Shown: in pieces, positions 8,988-16,891 of the stretch
Layout: every line of letters begins with the position of its first letter
Numbering within the stretch: position 1 is the stretch's first letter
DNA from: Candidatus Altimarinota bacterium
Lineage (GTDB): Bacteria; Patescibacteriota; Gracilibacteria; UBA4473
DNA: 42,286 nt
Assembly: GCA_018608565.1 (NCBI GenBank)
Contig: JABAZT010000022.1
Span: 13,451-55,736 of the forward strand
Reading direction: 5' to 3'
The notes under the pieces: generated by a model
Seen by the model: the letters and a program-made list of their open reading frames with translations, nothing else
The model's database searches: none
Told to the model about the DNA's origin: nothing
Position numbers and translations under genes: made by a program

Positions 8988-10781
8988 ATGAGCCAATACG
9001 AAAAAGTTATTATCTTGGATTTTGGAGGTCAGTATGCCCACTTGATCGCCAGTCGAATTCGACGTGAACAGGTTTTAGCCGAAATATATAATCCTGACGA
9101 AGTTACCCCCGAAGAACTCAACAAACCTGAAATCAAAGGAATCATCCTCTCGGGAGGGCCTCAAAGTGTCTATGAAGATGGATCGCCTCAGTGCGACCTA
9201 GCCATTTTTAAACTTGGAAAACCAGTCCTTGGAATCTGCTATGGACATCAATACCTCTCTCAATCTCTTGGCGGGACCGTAACCCCAGGGAAACATGGCA
9301 AAGAATATGGACGTGCAGAAGTAAAAATTGATGAAAATTGTCCTCTTTTTAAGGATATTCCAAAAGAATCTGTTTTCTGGATGAGCCACGGAGATAGTGT
9401 TACAAAGCTAGGTGATGGATTTAGCACCTGTGGATCTAGTGAAAACTGTCCTCAAGCTGCAGTGTGGGATAAAGATAGAAACCTGTATGGAATCCAGTTC
9501 CATCCTGAGGTAACACATTCTAAATATGGAAGTCAGTTACTCAAAAACTTTCTCGACATCTGTGCCGTAAAAGGAGATTGGACCATAGAACAATATCTCG
9601 ATGATCAAGCTGATGTTTTACGTAAAAAAATTGGCGATAAAAATATAATCCTTTTTGTTTCTGGTGGAGTTGATTCTACCGTTTGTTTTTCATTTCTTTC
9701 CAAAATAATTGGGAAGGATCGAGTTAAAGGATTATTTGTAGATACAGGACTTCTCCGACATGAAGAGGTTGAATTTGTCGAACGAGAAATTCGCAATATT
9801 GGAGCGGACCTAACCGTCCTAAGAGAGTCTAACACGTTCCTAGGAAACCTAGAGGGAAAAACTGATCCAGAAGAAAAACGAGAAATTATTGGAAACACAT
9901 TTCTGGAAGTCCAACGAAAGTATTTTTCTGATAATCAGATCGGGGATGACACACTCCTTGCTCAAGGAACCATCTATCCGGATACCATTGAAACTGGTGC
10001 TACCAAAAATTCGGTAAAAATTAAGACACATCACAATCGAGTGCCTGAAATTCAAAAACTTATTGATGATGGAAAGGTTATCGAACCTATTGCTGATCTC
10101 TACAAAGATGAGGTTCGTGCCCTAGGAGAAGCTCTTGGTCTTCCGAAAGAACTTGTTTGGAGACATCCATTTCCTGGACCAGGACTCGGAGTACGAATAC
10201 TTTGCTCTGCTGAAAAAATTGAAAAACTCTCGTTAGCTGTTACGGACTATAAATATGTACAGTATAGAACTTTACCTCTCAAGTCCGTAGGAGTTCAGGG
10301 AGATTTCCGAACGTATAGAAACCCAGCTATTCTTGAAACGAAAGAAAGAGATCTAGAAACTTTAGAAAAAATCTCAACCGAATTAATCAACAAAAGCGAA
10401 ATAATAAATCGAGTACTATACCCCCTCAGTGATAATAAATTTGAAACCTGTGAAGTAATTTCTTGTGATCTGGATCCTGCACGAGTGCAACGACTCCAAA
10501 AAGCTGACCACATCGTTTCGCAGGTTTTACTTGAAATGAATCTCTATAGTGAGATCTGGCAATTCCCCGTGGTGCTAGCGCCGATTAGTTTTGATGGAAA
10601 GGGTATTGAGTCTGTTATCTTACGCCCTATTGATAGTATTGATGCTATGAGTGCTACTGTTGGAAAACTTCCTTGGGAATTTTTTGAAACGGTGACAAAT
10701 AAAATATTGTCTGATACGGATATTTCGTCTGTATTCTTGGATATAACGAGCAAACCTCCTGGAACAATCGAGTGGGAGTAG
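8988..10781 (+). CDS. guaA: GMP synthase (glutamine-hydrolysing), long type
   Basis: It converts XMP to GMP using ATP and glutamine, the last step of guanine nucleotide synthesis. The N-terminal class I glutamine amidotransferase has C84 (GICYGHQ), H172 and E174 (FHPEV) as the triad. The ATP pyrophosphatase domain has the SGGVDS P-loop, and the XMP-binding end closes with SKPPGTIEWE. At 597 residues it is longer than typical bacterial enzymes (about 510-525). The extra length is in the dimerisation region: a SVGVQGDFRTY block is followed by a second subdomain (FPVVLAPISFDGKG...VILRPIDSIDAMSA), the arrangement of the human-type enzyme. All catalytic motifs are intact. The promoter predicts a leaderless mRNA. 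The assignment is certain; the long-type label rests on remembered family architecture. Confidence 0.98.
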   Translation: MSQYEKVIILDFGGQYAHLIASRIRREQVLAEIYNPDEVTPEELNKPEIKGIILSGGPQSVYEDGSPQCDLAIFKLGKPVLGICYGHQYLSQSLGGTVTPGKHGKEYGRAEVKIDENCPLFKDIPKESVFWMSHGDSVTKLGDGFSTCGSSENCPQAAVWDKDRNLYGIQFHPEVTHSKYGSQLLKNFLDICAVKGDWTIEQYLDDQADVLRKKIGDKNIILFVSGGVDSTVCFSFLSKIIGKDRVKGLFVDTGLLRHEEVEFVEREIRNIGADLTVLRESNTFLGNLEGKTDPEEKREIIGNTFLEVQRKYFSDNQIGDDTLLAQGTIYPDTIETGATKNSVKIKTHHNRVPEIQKLIDDGKVIEPIADLYKDEVRALGEALGLPKELVWRHPFPGPGLGVRILCSAEKIEKLSLAVTDYKYVQYRTLPLKSVGVQGDFRTYRNPAILETKERDLETLEKISTELINKSEIINRVLYPLSDNKFETCEVISCDLDPARVQRLQKADHIVSQVLLEMNLYSEIWQFPVVLAPISFDGKGIESVILRPIDSIDAMSATVGKLPWEFFETVTNKILSDTDISSVFLDITSKPPGTIEWE

Positions 10782-10833
10782 AAGAGGACGACAAACCAAA
10801 TATCTTTCCCTCATTATCCCTCTCTACGCCAAA

Positions 10834-11160
10834 ATGAAGTACGAACTCAATACAACCCTCTCTCTCCGACTAGGAGTCCCTGACGAAGAACGAGCCACTC
10901 CTCAGGATGTAATTATCACTGTTAGGTTTGAGATAGATACAGCCGAGGCAGAAAAATCTGATGATGTATCTGATTGTCCTATTAACTACCAAGATATTTA
11001 TGATCTAGTTCATAAATACTCTGATAAAGAATTTCATCTTTTAGAGTCTCTTCACCGATCTATCTCTTTGGACTTAGAAGCATCCTTTGACTTGGTCAAG
11101 ATTTGGAATGTCGAAATATGCAAAAAACCATGGAACAATGGAAGTGTCAAAATTTTTTGA
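10834..11160 (+). CDS. folB: Dihydroneopterin aldolase/epimerase-like protein (FolB family)
   Basis: This 108-residue protein matches the FolB/FolX fold: an LGVPDEER start strand, then KSDDVSDCPINYQDIYDLV, which parallels the KSDDVADCLSYADI stretch of E. coli FolB, then a helix with HLLESLHRSI and a final strand bearing EICKKP, where the family's conserved lysine lies. FolB cleaves dihydroneopterin to the 6-hydroxymethyl pterin for folate synthesis; FolX epimerises the triphosphate. No other folate gene is visible, so aldolase and epimerase cannot be told apart. It ends in TGA. It follows guaA by 52 bases and has no RBS. The family is likely, the exact reaction is not settled. Confidence 0.75.
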   Translation: MKYELNTTLSLRLGVPDEERATPQDVIITVRFEIDTAEAEKSDDVSDCPINYQDIYDLVHKYSDKEFHLLESLHRSISLDLEASFDLVKIWNVEICKKPWNNGSVKIF

Positions 11161-11191
11161 TAATTTCTTTTACTCTGCTACAGTTGAGTTC

Positions 11192-11965
11192 ATGAAACGA
11201 AACATCCTCCGACTTATGCTTATCAGCTCTAGTGTCTTTATTTTATCTGGTTGTAATCTTTCGGATAAAATCCAAGCAACAGTGATAAATCGAGATACAA
11301 ATAGAGAAGAAACTTCTTATGTTCCTACTGACGTAAGTGATTTTGAAAATAAAGCATATGAGGATGACGAAGGAAATCTTTTGAATTTCCGACTCCTCAG
11401 ACCACTTGAACCAGAAGAAGGGAAGAGTTATCCCACTGTTGTTGTATTTCCTGATGGACCAAATGATCAAGCTTTGGATAATCTTTTTTCTGACACGGAA
11501 TTTCGAACCAATAAGCAAATGTATGTTGTGATTCCTGAACTTCTTCCCACGAGTACCGACGAAGAACTGTATTTACTTGCAGGATTATTAGATGAATTAG
11601 ATCTGTATTATCAAAATTTAAACTATGAAAAAATTTATCTATTTGGAAATAGATCTGGAGTTGCAACCGGAGCAAATTATCTAGGTTCAAACTCAGATTT
11701 CATAGCGGCTTCGGTATTCCTAGTTTCTAGACTATCAAACATAAACCTTAGCCCACAACAGATTAAAAAAATCTCAAATCAACCTTCGTGGATATTTGGG
11801 TTTGATGGCGACGTAAACTCTGGCGCCCCTGGAGGAAACCTCCAAATTCAACTTCGACCTCAAAACACTGCCCTTAAAGCAACTTTTTATCCTGGAACCC
11901 CAGAAGAAGCTCTTGCTCGGACTTTCGCGAATGAATTAATGTGGAAATGGCTTTTTACTAAATAA
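11192..11965 (+). CDS. Lipoprotein with alpha/beta-hydrolase-like fold
   Basis: I chose the ATG at 11192 because it gives a perfect lipoprotein signal peptide (MKRNILRLMLISSSVFILSGC, lipobox LSGC). The frame is open further upstream, but that part overlaps folB. The 257-residue protein has features of PHB-depolymerase/esterase-type alpha/beta hydrolases: a YPTVVVFPDG strand, YVVIPELLP, then a strand-turn-helix YLFGNRSGVATGANYL where a nucleophile elbow is expected. The usual GxSxG reads GNRSG, which places Arg where the catalytic Ser should be. A late WIFGFDGD could supply the acid. It may therefore be a non-catalytic relative. It sits on the outer face of the membrane and is followed by pyrE after 16 bases. 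The lipoprotein call is strong, the fold is tentative. Confidence 0.8.
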   Translation: MKRNILRLMLISSSVFILSGCNLSDKIQATVINRDTNREETSYVPTDVSDFENKAYEDDEGNLLNFRLLRPLEPEEGKSYPTVVVFPDGPNDQALDNLFSDTEFRTNKQMYVVIPELLPTSTDEELYLLAGLLDELDLYYQNLNYEKIYLFGNRSGVATGANYLGSNSDFIAASVFLVSRLSNINLSPQQIKKISNQPSWIFGFDGDVNSGAPGGNLQIQLRPQNTALKATFYPGTPEEALARTFANELMWKWLFTK

Positions 11966-11981
11966 TTGACCCCTTTTATAC

Positions 11982-12614
11982 ATGTCTGTTGCCTCTGATA
12001 TTGCGACTCTTCTTCTCGAACAGCAAGCCGTTAAAATCTCAACCAATCCTCCATTTACCTGGACGAGTGGGATCAAGTCTCCAATTTATTGTGATAACCG
12101 ACTACTTATTTCTTCTGTAGAAGGTCGAAAGATAGTTATAGATGGTTTCAAACAAATTATTTTAGACCAAAACATCCAGTTTGATATTGTTGCAGGAACC
12201 GCCACTGCCGCTATCCCATGGGCGGCTTTTCTAGCCGCAGAACTAGATATACCAATGACCTATGTCCGTACAAAACCCAAAGGACATGGGGCTGGTAAGC
12301 AAGTAGAGGGAACCATGAAACCTGGATCTAAAGTTTTAATTGTTGAGGATTTATTTTCTACTGGAGGCAGCTCTATCAATTCGGCTGAAGCCTGTCGAAG
12401 AGAATATGAAGCTGACGTTGTTGGGGCTCTTGCAATTTTTTCTTATGGATTCCCAATCGCGAGTGAAGGATTTAAGGCTGCAAAGCTACCTTTTTTTACT
12501 CTTTCAAATCTTGATACCTTGGTAAACCAACTTTCACTTTCTCAGGAGGAAAAAGAGGTTATCAAGGATTTTTCCGCCGACCCAAAAGGTTGGGCGGAAC
12601 GCAATGGAATATAA
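11982..12614 (+). CDS. pyrE: Orotate phosphoribosyltransferase
   Basis: It joins orotate and PRPP to form OMP in de novo pyrimidine synthesis. The PRPP-binding loop is clear (VLIVEDLFSTGGS), as are the substrate loop (RTKPKGHGAGKQVEG) and the N-terminal FTWTSGIKSPIYCDNR block that is typical of PyrE. The protein has 210 residues, normal for the family. The start ATG lies 16 bases after the lipoprotein stop, suggesting one transcript. There is no Shine-Dalgarno sequence. No other pyrimidine gene is in the window. Confidence 0.97.
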   Translation: MSVASDIATLLLEQQAVKISTNPPFTWTSGIKSPIYCDNRLLISSVEGRKIVIDGFKQIILDQNIQFDIVAGTATAAIPWAAFLAAELDIPMTYVRTKPKGHGAGKQVEGTMKPGSKVLIVEDLFSTGGSSINSAEACRREYEADVVGALAIFSYGFPIASEGFKAAKLPFFTLSNLDTLVNQLSLSQEEKEVIKDFSADPKGWAERNGI

Positions 12615-12670
12615 TTCAACATATTCTAATAGAGATGGAAACATCCTTGTATAATACCTTGAAACTAATT

Positions 12671-12698
12671 TTGACAAATTCTTTTCCCTTATTAGTAT
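12671..12698 (+). promoter_or_regulatory. Promoter of small membrane gene and tRNA-Ala
   Basis: A perfect TTGACA (12671-12676), a 16-base spacer and TAGTAT (12693-12698). It is the only good promoter before both the small gene and tRNA-Ala, which follows the gene by 3 bases. Confidence 0.55.
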
Positions 12699-12730
12699 CT
12701 GTCAGCTCTTTGGATTAATCGTCATTTAAT

Positions 12731-12955
12731 ATGCTTGCTTGGTTACTTATCCCGTGTGGAGTGCTGGTCATTGTCTTTGCTGATCGAATCTTCAATCTAT
12801 TTGGAGAGATTGATTTTGCTGAGAAATACATGCCTTCTGGTGGGACCATTGGATTTATCAAAGTCCTTGGATTATTTCTTTCTGTTGGGGCCTTTCTTTG
12901 GATCCTAGGAGGAAAAGATGCATTCGAGTCTGCTATTAAACCATTCACTTTTTAA
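12731..12955 (+). CDS. Small membrane protein with two TM segments
   Basis: A 74-residue protein with two hydrophobic helices (about residues 3-18 and 45-60) and a loop containing FGEIDFAEKYMPSGG. I do not recognise a family with confidence. Its stop codon is just 3 bases from tRNA-Ala, so gene and tRNA are almost certainly transcribed together. Codon use looks like the neighbours. Confidence 0.75.
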   Translation: MLAWLLIPCGVLVIVFADRIFNLFGEIDFAEKYMPSGGTIGFIKVLGLFLSVGAFLWILGGKDAFESAIKPFTF

Positions 12956-12958
12956 TAC

Positions 12959-13035
12959 GGGGCCTTAGCTCAGCTGGCTAGAGCGCCTGCCTTGCACGCA
13001 GGAGGTCAACGGTTCGACTCCGTTAGGCTCCACCA
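12959..13035 (+). tRNA. tRNA-Ala (UGC)
   Basis: A full cloverleaf: acceptor GGGGCCU pairs with AGGCUCC and includes the G3-U70 pair that marks alanine tRNAs. The anticodon loop CUUGCAC gives UGC. The 3' CCA is encoded. Confidence 0.97.
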
Positions 13036-13068
13036 TTTTAAATTTAGTTGGATGGAAATGACTATTAT

Positions 13069-13093
13069 GACTTTTAAGAAAAAGTCTTTTATT
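13069..13093 (+). terminator. Possible terminator between the two tRNAs
   Basis: A 7-bp stem (GACTTTT with AAAAGTC, loop AAGA) is followed by TTTTATT. It may separate tRNA-Ala from tRNA-Lys. A weak promoter (ATGACT at 13067, TATTCT at 13090, 17-base spacer) overlaps it. Confidence 0.45.
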
Positions 13094-13108
13094 CTTTGAG
13101 CCATTGTC

Positions 13109-13183
13109 GGGTTGGTAGCTCAGTGGTAGAGCAGTTGGCTTTTAACCAATTGGCCGTGGGTTCGAACCTCACCCAACCCACCA
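13109..13183 (+). tRNA. tRNA-Lys (UUU)
   Basis: Acceptor GGGUUGG pairs fully with CCAACCC; the anticodon loop CUUUUAA gives UUU. The T-loop UUCGAAC is standard, and the 3' CCA is encoded. Confidence 0.97.
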
Positions 13184-13196
13184 TTTTGAAAATTAG

Positions 13197-13222
13197 ATAA
13201 GCCCTTTAGGGTTTATTTTTTA
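13197..13222 (+). terminator. Intrinsic terminator after tRNA-Lys
   Basis: An 8-bp stem (ATAAGCCC with GGGTTTAT, one G-T pair, loop TTTA) is followed by TTTTTTATT. Confidence 0.7.
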
Positions 13223-13297
13223 TTGTGTCATAGAATCCTTTGAGATTGTCGACTCTTTTTATATTCCCTGATAGTAACAGAAACTTCAGAATACTCC

Positions 13298-13326
13298 TTA
13301 ACAAATAGCTTTTTTTATGGTACACT
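13298..13326 (+). promoter_or_regulatory. Leaderless-type promoter of the pilin-like pair
   Basis: TTAACA (13298-13303), a 17-base spacer ending in TGG and TACACT (13321-13326), that is an extended -10. The ATG at 13333 lies 6 bases downstream, which favours it over the TTG at 13330 as the start and predicts a leaderless mRNA. Confidence 0.65.
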
Positions 13327-13332
13327 GTCTTG

Positions 13333-14358
13333 ATGCGCAAAGCTTTTACAACTCTCAGTCTCTCACTTCTTCTTTTTTCAGGAGTATTTTCTATATTCAT
13401 TCCACTCTTTTCGGCTCAGGCAGATTTTCTTCCTTTACCGAAAAAAGACCAGTTTGACGAAGCTCTTCAAGAAAATCGTATTGAAACCGCAACCGCAGAT
13501 GCCACTGACTTCCGAGAGATACTCTTTGGAGATAAGAAAGGAGATGGGACCGACAGCGAAGGGATTATAAATAAAGATAATTTTCGGACAGCTGGACGAG
13601 TTGTTGGAGCGATTGCAATTGTTTATCTATTTGCGTTGGGAATTCAGTTTTTCTTCTCTGGAGGGAAGGACGAAAATGTAACGAAATACAAAAAAGAATT
13701 TGTGAACATAGCCCTGGGACTGATTATTGTTTCGGCCTCATTTTTTATTGGGAGTGAGCTCCTGAGTGCAACACAGTCTACCATCGGGATAGAGGGACAG
13801 GACGAAGAAACCTTCAAAGCGTTTCAAGGAAAGTACAGTGAGCTTTTTCAATGGGTTCCTCAGATTTTTGCAGGAGTATCGCTGGTAATGATTACTCTTG
13901 CTGGATTTAATATGGTACTGCGAGGGCAAGAAGATGATGTGGTCCAGAGAGAAAAAACATTTCTTAAGTCATTTCTCATTGGATTTTTTATTTTCATCCT
14001 GGGGCTTGCTATATCTCAGATCATGTCGTTCAATAGTCGGCTTGATGGTGAAAAAGGAATCAATGACACTAATCAGCTAGAATACTCTGAAATTATACAA
14101 CAAGGATTTGAACAAGGAGACGCGATCAAATCTTCGAAAGAAGCTATCTTTGAGATCGTAGGGATGACAAGCTACCTTCTTACATACCTTATGGTCTCTA
14201 CATTAATAATGCTCGTTATCGCAAGCTTGTATTTTGTAACGAATTTTGGGAACGAAGAACAAACCAGCAAAGCCAAGCGACTTATTATTGCTTGTATTGT
14301 TGCCTTGATAGTATCATTCTCAGCCTATACGCTCTTTCAACTCTTTTTCAATGCATAA
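13333..14358 (+). CDS. Multi-TM protein with T4SS pilin-like modules
   Basis: A 341-residue protein with a signal peptide (MRKAFTTLSLSLLLFSGVFS... ending SAQA) and about six membrane helices arranged as three helix pairs. The C-terminal pair (IASLYFVTNFGNEEQ, then SKAKRLIIACIVALIV) has the shape of the T4SS_pilin family (TrbC/VirB2-like), where a polar GxEE-type turn and an AK-rich stretch lie between two helices. The two earlier pairs look like degenerate copies (FFFSGGKDENVTKYKKEF; MVLRGQEDDVVQREK). It is therefore a fused three-unit pilin-like membrane protein. It overlaps the next gene by 8 bases and has a strong promoter. A part in a secretion channel or surface filament base is inferred. 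Confidence 0.8.
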   Translation: MRKAFTTLSLSLLLFSGVFSIFIPLFSAQADFLPLPKKDQFDEALQENRIETATADATDFREILFGDKKGDGTDSEGIINKDNFRTAGRVVGAIAIVYLFALGIQFFFSGGKDENVTKYKKEFVNIALGLIIVSASFFIGSELLSATQSTIGIEGQDEETFKAFQGKYSELFQWVPQIFAGVSLVMITLAGFNMVLRGQEDDVVQREKTFLKSFLIGFFIFILGLAISQIMSFNSRLDGEKGINDTNQLEYSEIIQQGFEQGDAIKSSKEAIFEIVGMTSYLLTYLMVSTLIMLVIASLYFVTNFGNEEQTSKAKRLIIACIVALIVSFSAYTLFQLFFNA

Positions 14359-15367
14359 AAAAACTATTATTTCTCTTCTCTTGGCGCTAAGTGTTCTCTC
14401 TGGAGGAACTGCCTTGGCACAAAAATTTGAGACGACTGGATCTGACCAATTTTTTAATGATGGAACTCATAGTCCAAAATCTGATGACAGTGATATCGTG
14501 AAAGACATCATAATCGAATCAAGTAATGATGCTAAAACTGGAGGTCTTACTGGGAATGAAGAGGGAGCCGAAGGTTTTGCGGCGATTATGAAAATCATAC
14601 GAAATTACTTTAAGCCATTCTTGCTCATTGTTGCCTCATTTATGGTTACTTGGGCTGGTATAGAACTAGTCATTGGACGTAAAGGAGAAGATGAAAACTG
14701 GAAAGAAAATATACGAGAAGTCCTATGGGTTGGGTTGGGATTATTTGTAATTACGGCTTCGATTTTTGTAGTGGAAAATATCTTCTTTGGAACCCAAGGA
14801 GAACTAGTTGGAACTGAGGTTGATGAAAATCAATTCCAGCCTTTTGGAAAACGTGGATATGATGAAATGGCAGGAGTTACTATGTTCTTAACTTCTTTGG
14901 TTATTGCCGCAGGAGTAATTTTGACGATTATATCCTCTTTTCAGCTTATCTTCATGGGACATAGCGAAGAACAAATGACTAAGCTCAAACAACGTATTAT
15001 TTGGGGAATCGTAGGAACATTAGTCGTCTTTATGTCTAAGACTTTCATCATCGAAAAATACTTCTTCCCAGACGTAACAAATAAAACCACGCCGCAACTC
15101 AAACCACCAAAGTTTCAGGAGGTTATTGCCGACATTGTAGATTGGATCAGCTTCTTTGCCGGCTATATCTCTCTTATCGCTGTTGTCGCCATAATTGCCG
15201 CAGGAATCTATATGATTGTTCATTTTGGAGATGAAGAAAAAATCACCAAAAGTAAAAATATCATCAAATGGTGTATAGTTGGTCTCATCCTTGCTTTCTC
15301 GGCTTGGACGATCATTTACTTCTTTGGAGCCCCAACTGCTGATGTTTCAGGAGCTGGAACACCGTAA
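14351..15367 (+). CDS. Second multi-TM T4SS pilin-like protein
   Basis: A 338-residue paralogue of the preceding gene. It has a signal peptide (MHKKTIISLLLALSVL... ending TALAQ) and three helix pairs, each with a charged turn: LVIGRKGEDENWKENIRE, LIFMGHSEEQMTKLKQRI and MIVHFGDEEKITKSKNII. The last pair is the best match to the T4SS_pilin family. Its start overlaps the previous stop by 8 bases (ATGCATAA), so translation is probably coupled. Its stop abuts the stop of the facing sugar-transferase gene with no base between. The paired organisation suggests a heteromeric membrane complex. Confidence 0.8.
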   Translation: MHKKTIISLLLALSVLSGGTALAQKFETTGSDQFFNDGTHSPKSDDSDIVKDIIIESSNDAKTGGLTGNEEGAEGFAAIMKIIRNYFKPFLLIVASFMVTWAGIELVIGRKGEDENWKENIREVLWVGLGLFVITASIFVVENIFFGTQGELVGTEVDENQFQPFGKRGYDEMAGVTMFLTSLVIAAGVILTIISSFQLIFMGHSEEQMTKLKQRIIWGIVGTLVVFMSKTFIIEKYFFPDVTNKTTPQLKPPKFQEVIADIVDWISFFAGYISLIAVVAIIAAGIYMIVHFGDEEKITKSKNIIKWCIVGLILAFSAWTIIYFFGAPTADVSGAGTP

Positions 15368-16795
15368 TTATTGAGTCGACTTCAGCTCATTCCTCCGTCG
15401 GAGGACGATTCCAACTGGTTTTATAAATATTATAAGGTCGAGCCAGAGTGACCATTTTTTTAGATAGTAGAGCTCAAATTTCATTTCTTCCTCAAAACTA
15501 AGATTCGAAAGTCCGTTGATCTGTGCAAACCCTGTCATTCCAGGTTTTACTCCGATTAGTCTTCTATCCTCATCCGTATATCGCTTTACCTCCTCTGGAA
15601 GGTGTGGACGAGGCCCAACCCAGCTCATCTCCCCTCTCAGTACATTCCAGATCTGTGGGAGTTCGTCGAGTGATGTATGCCTAAGAAATTTCCCAAATTT
15701 AGTAACACGAGGATCATCTTTCATTTTGAAGAAAACACCCCCCTTTCTTTCGTTTTCTTCCATAAGTTGTTTTTTCAGTTCATCCGCATTTTCTACCATT
15801 GATCGAAATTTGAGACATTTGAAATATTTTCCGTTTTTCCCAACTCTATCTGCGGTATAAATCACTGAAGACTTCGGATCACTCATTTTTATTTTCAAAG
15901 CTATTCCTGCCAATATAGGACTAATCATGATTCCAGCTACGATCGCAATAATGTAATCTGCTATTGTTTTTATCAGCAACCCCCATCCCATCATCCGAGT
16001 GTTCAGGATTGTGATTAATGGCTGATCCTGGATCACAGAAACCTGAACTGAGGTCAAATCTACATCTATGGCATCTGGGAAAAATTGAAATTGAATTCCA
16101 CGTATATGACATAGCTGAATAATTTTTTGGATAGATTTATTATGTAAGTCATCTCCCGCAAGGATTAACTGATCGATTGATTCCTTTTCGATAATTTTTT
16201 CAAATTCATCATATGAACCTAATATTTTTTCGCCCTTCTTGGATAGCTCTTTTTCTGTAAGAAATCCTATAAAATTAAATCTCACATCATCGTTTAAAAT
16301 TTGGGATATTTTTTTCCCAACCTTATTATTTCCTAAAATTAAAACTCGATCTCGTCCTTTTCCTCTTTTTAGAGCTTGCTGCTTTATACTCCTGATAAGA
16401 ATCCGTCCGCACAATAATAAAACATATCCACAAACCCATGCCATCCCCACAATGAATCGAGAAAAGAATTGATACTTGAGAAAGAAAAATAAAATAATTA
16501 GAAGTGCAAATCCTGCAGAAAAACTCCAAAGTATATTGGCCCATTCTTCTCTTATTTTCTGATCTACCCCAAACTTATACCGTCCATTTAGTGCGAAAAT
16601 TAATAATAAAAACAAACTCACATTCAAAGAAAATCTAATAAATCCTTCGAATGAAATAAGCGTCTCTGGTGGGGCAATCCCAAATGTTTCATACCAAACC
16701 ATACGAACACCATACGCTATCAATAGACCAAAAAATGTCATCATCGTATCGATGACCATTCTTCCAAAAACTTCGATTAATTGTATTTTTTTCAT
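15368..16795 (-). CDS. Polyprenyl-phosphate sugar-1-phosphate transferase
   Basis: A WbaP/WcaJ-type enzyme that moves a sugar phosphate from a nucleotide sugar to undecaprenyl phosphate, starting synthesis of an envelope glycan. The N-terminal 125 residues hold four or five membrane helices. The middle is a CoA-binding/Rossmann-like domain (RVLILGNNKVGKKISQIL). A further helix (about 280-300) leads to the C-terminal catalytic domain: KCLKFRSM, DDPRVTKFGKFLRHTSLDEL, WVGPRPHLPEEV, GMTGFAQINGLSNLSF. All these are family hallmarks; the length, 475, is normal. The sugar is unknown. The dTDP-sugar and UDP-glucose genes at the end of the window may supply it. No RBS is visible. Confidence 0.93.
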   Translation of the reverse strand: MKKIQLIEVFGRMVIDTMMTFFGLLIAYGVRMVWYETFGIAPPETLISFEGFIRFSLNVSLFLLLIFALNGRYKFGVDQKIREEWANILWSFSAGFALLIILFFFLKYQFFSRFIVGMAWVCGYVLLLCGRILIRSIKQQALKRGKGRDRVLILGNNKVGKKISQILNDDVRFNFIGFLTEKELSKKGEKILGSYDEFEKIIEKESIDQLILAGDDLHNKSIQKIIQLCHIRGIQFQFFPDAIDVDLTSVQVSVIQDQPLITILNTRMMGWGLLIKTIADYIIAIVAGIMISPILAGIALKIKMSDPKSSVIYTADRVGKNGKYFKCLKFRSMVENADELKKQLMEENERKGGVFFKMKDDPRVTKFGKFLRHTSLDELPQIWNVLRGEMSWVGPRPHLPEEVKRYTDEDRRLIGVKPGMTGFAQINGLSNLSFEEEMKFELYYLKKWSLWLDLIIFIKPVGIVLRRRNELKSTQ

Positions 16796-16891
16796 TCGAG
16801 GGAGTACTACTTTGTCACCTTACTGACATTTTTCCTCTCGAAAAATTTTTAATAGCCAGTACATTAGTTTCACTGTGTAATTAACACCAAT

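Noticed and set aside
11087-11191. Upstream extension of the lipoprotein frame
   Set aside because: It overlaps folB and would bury the lipoprotein signal peptide that begins at 11192.
15391-15405. GC-rich palindrome near the 15367/15368 junction as terminator
   Set aside because: It lies inside the sugar-transferase coding sequence and has no T-run after it.
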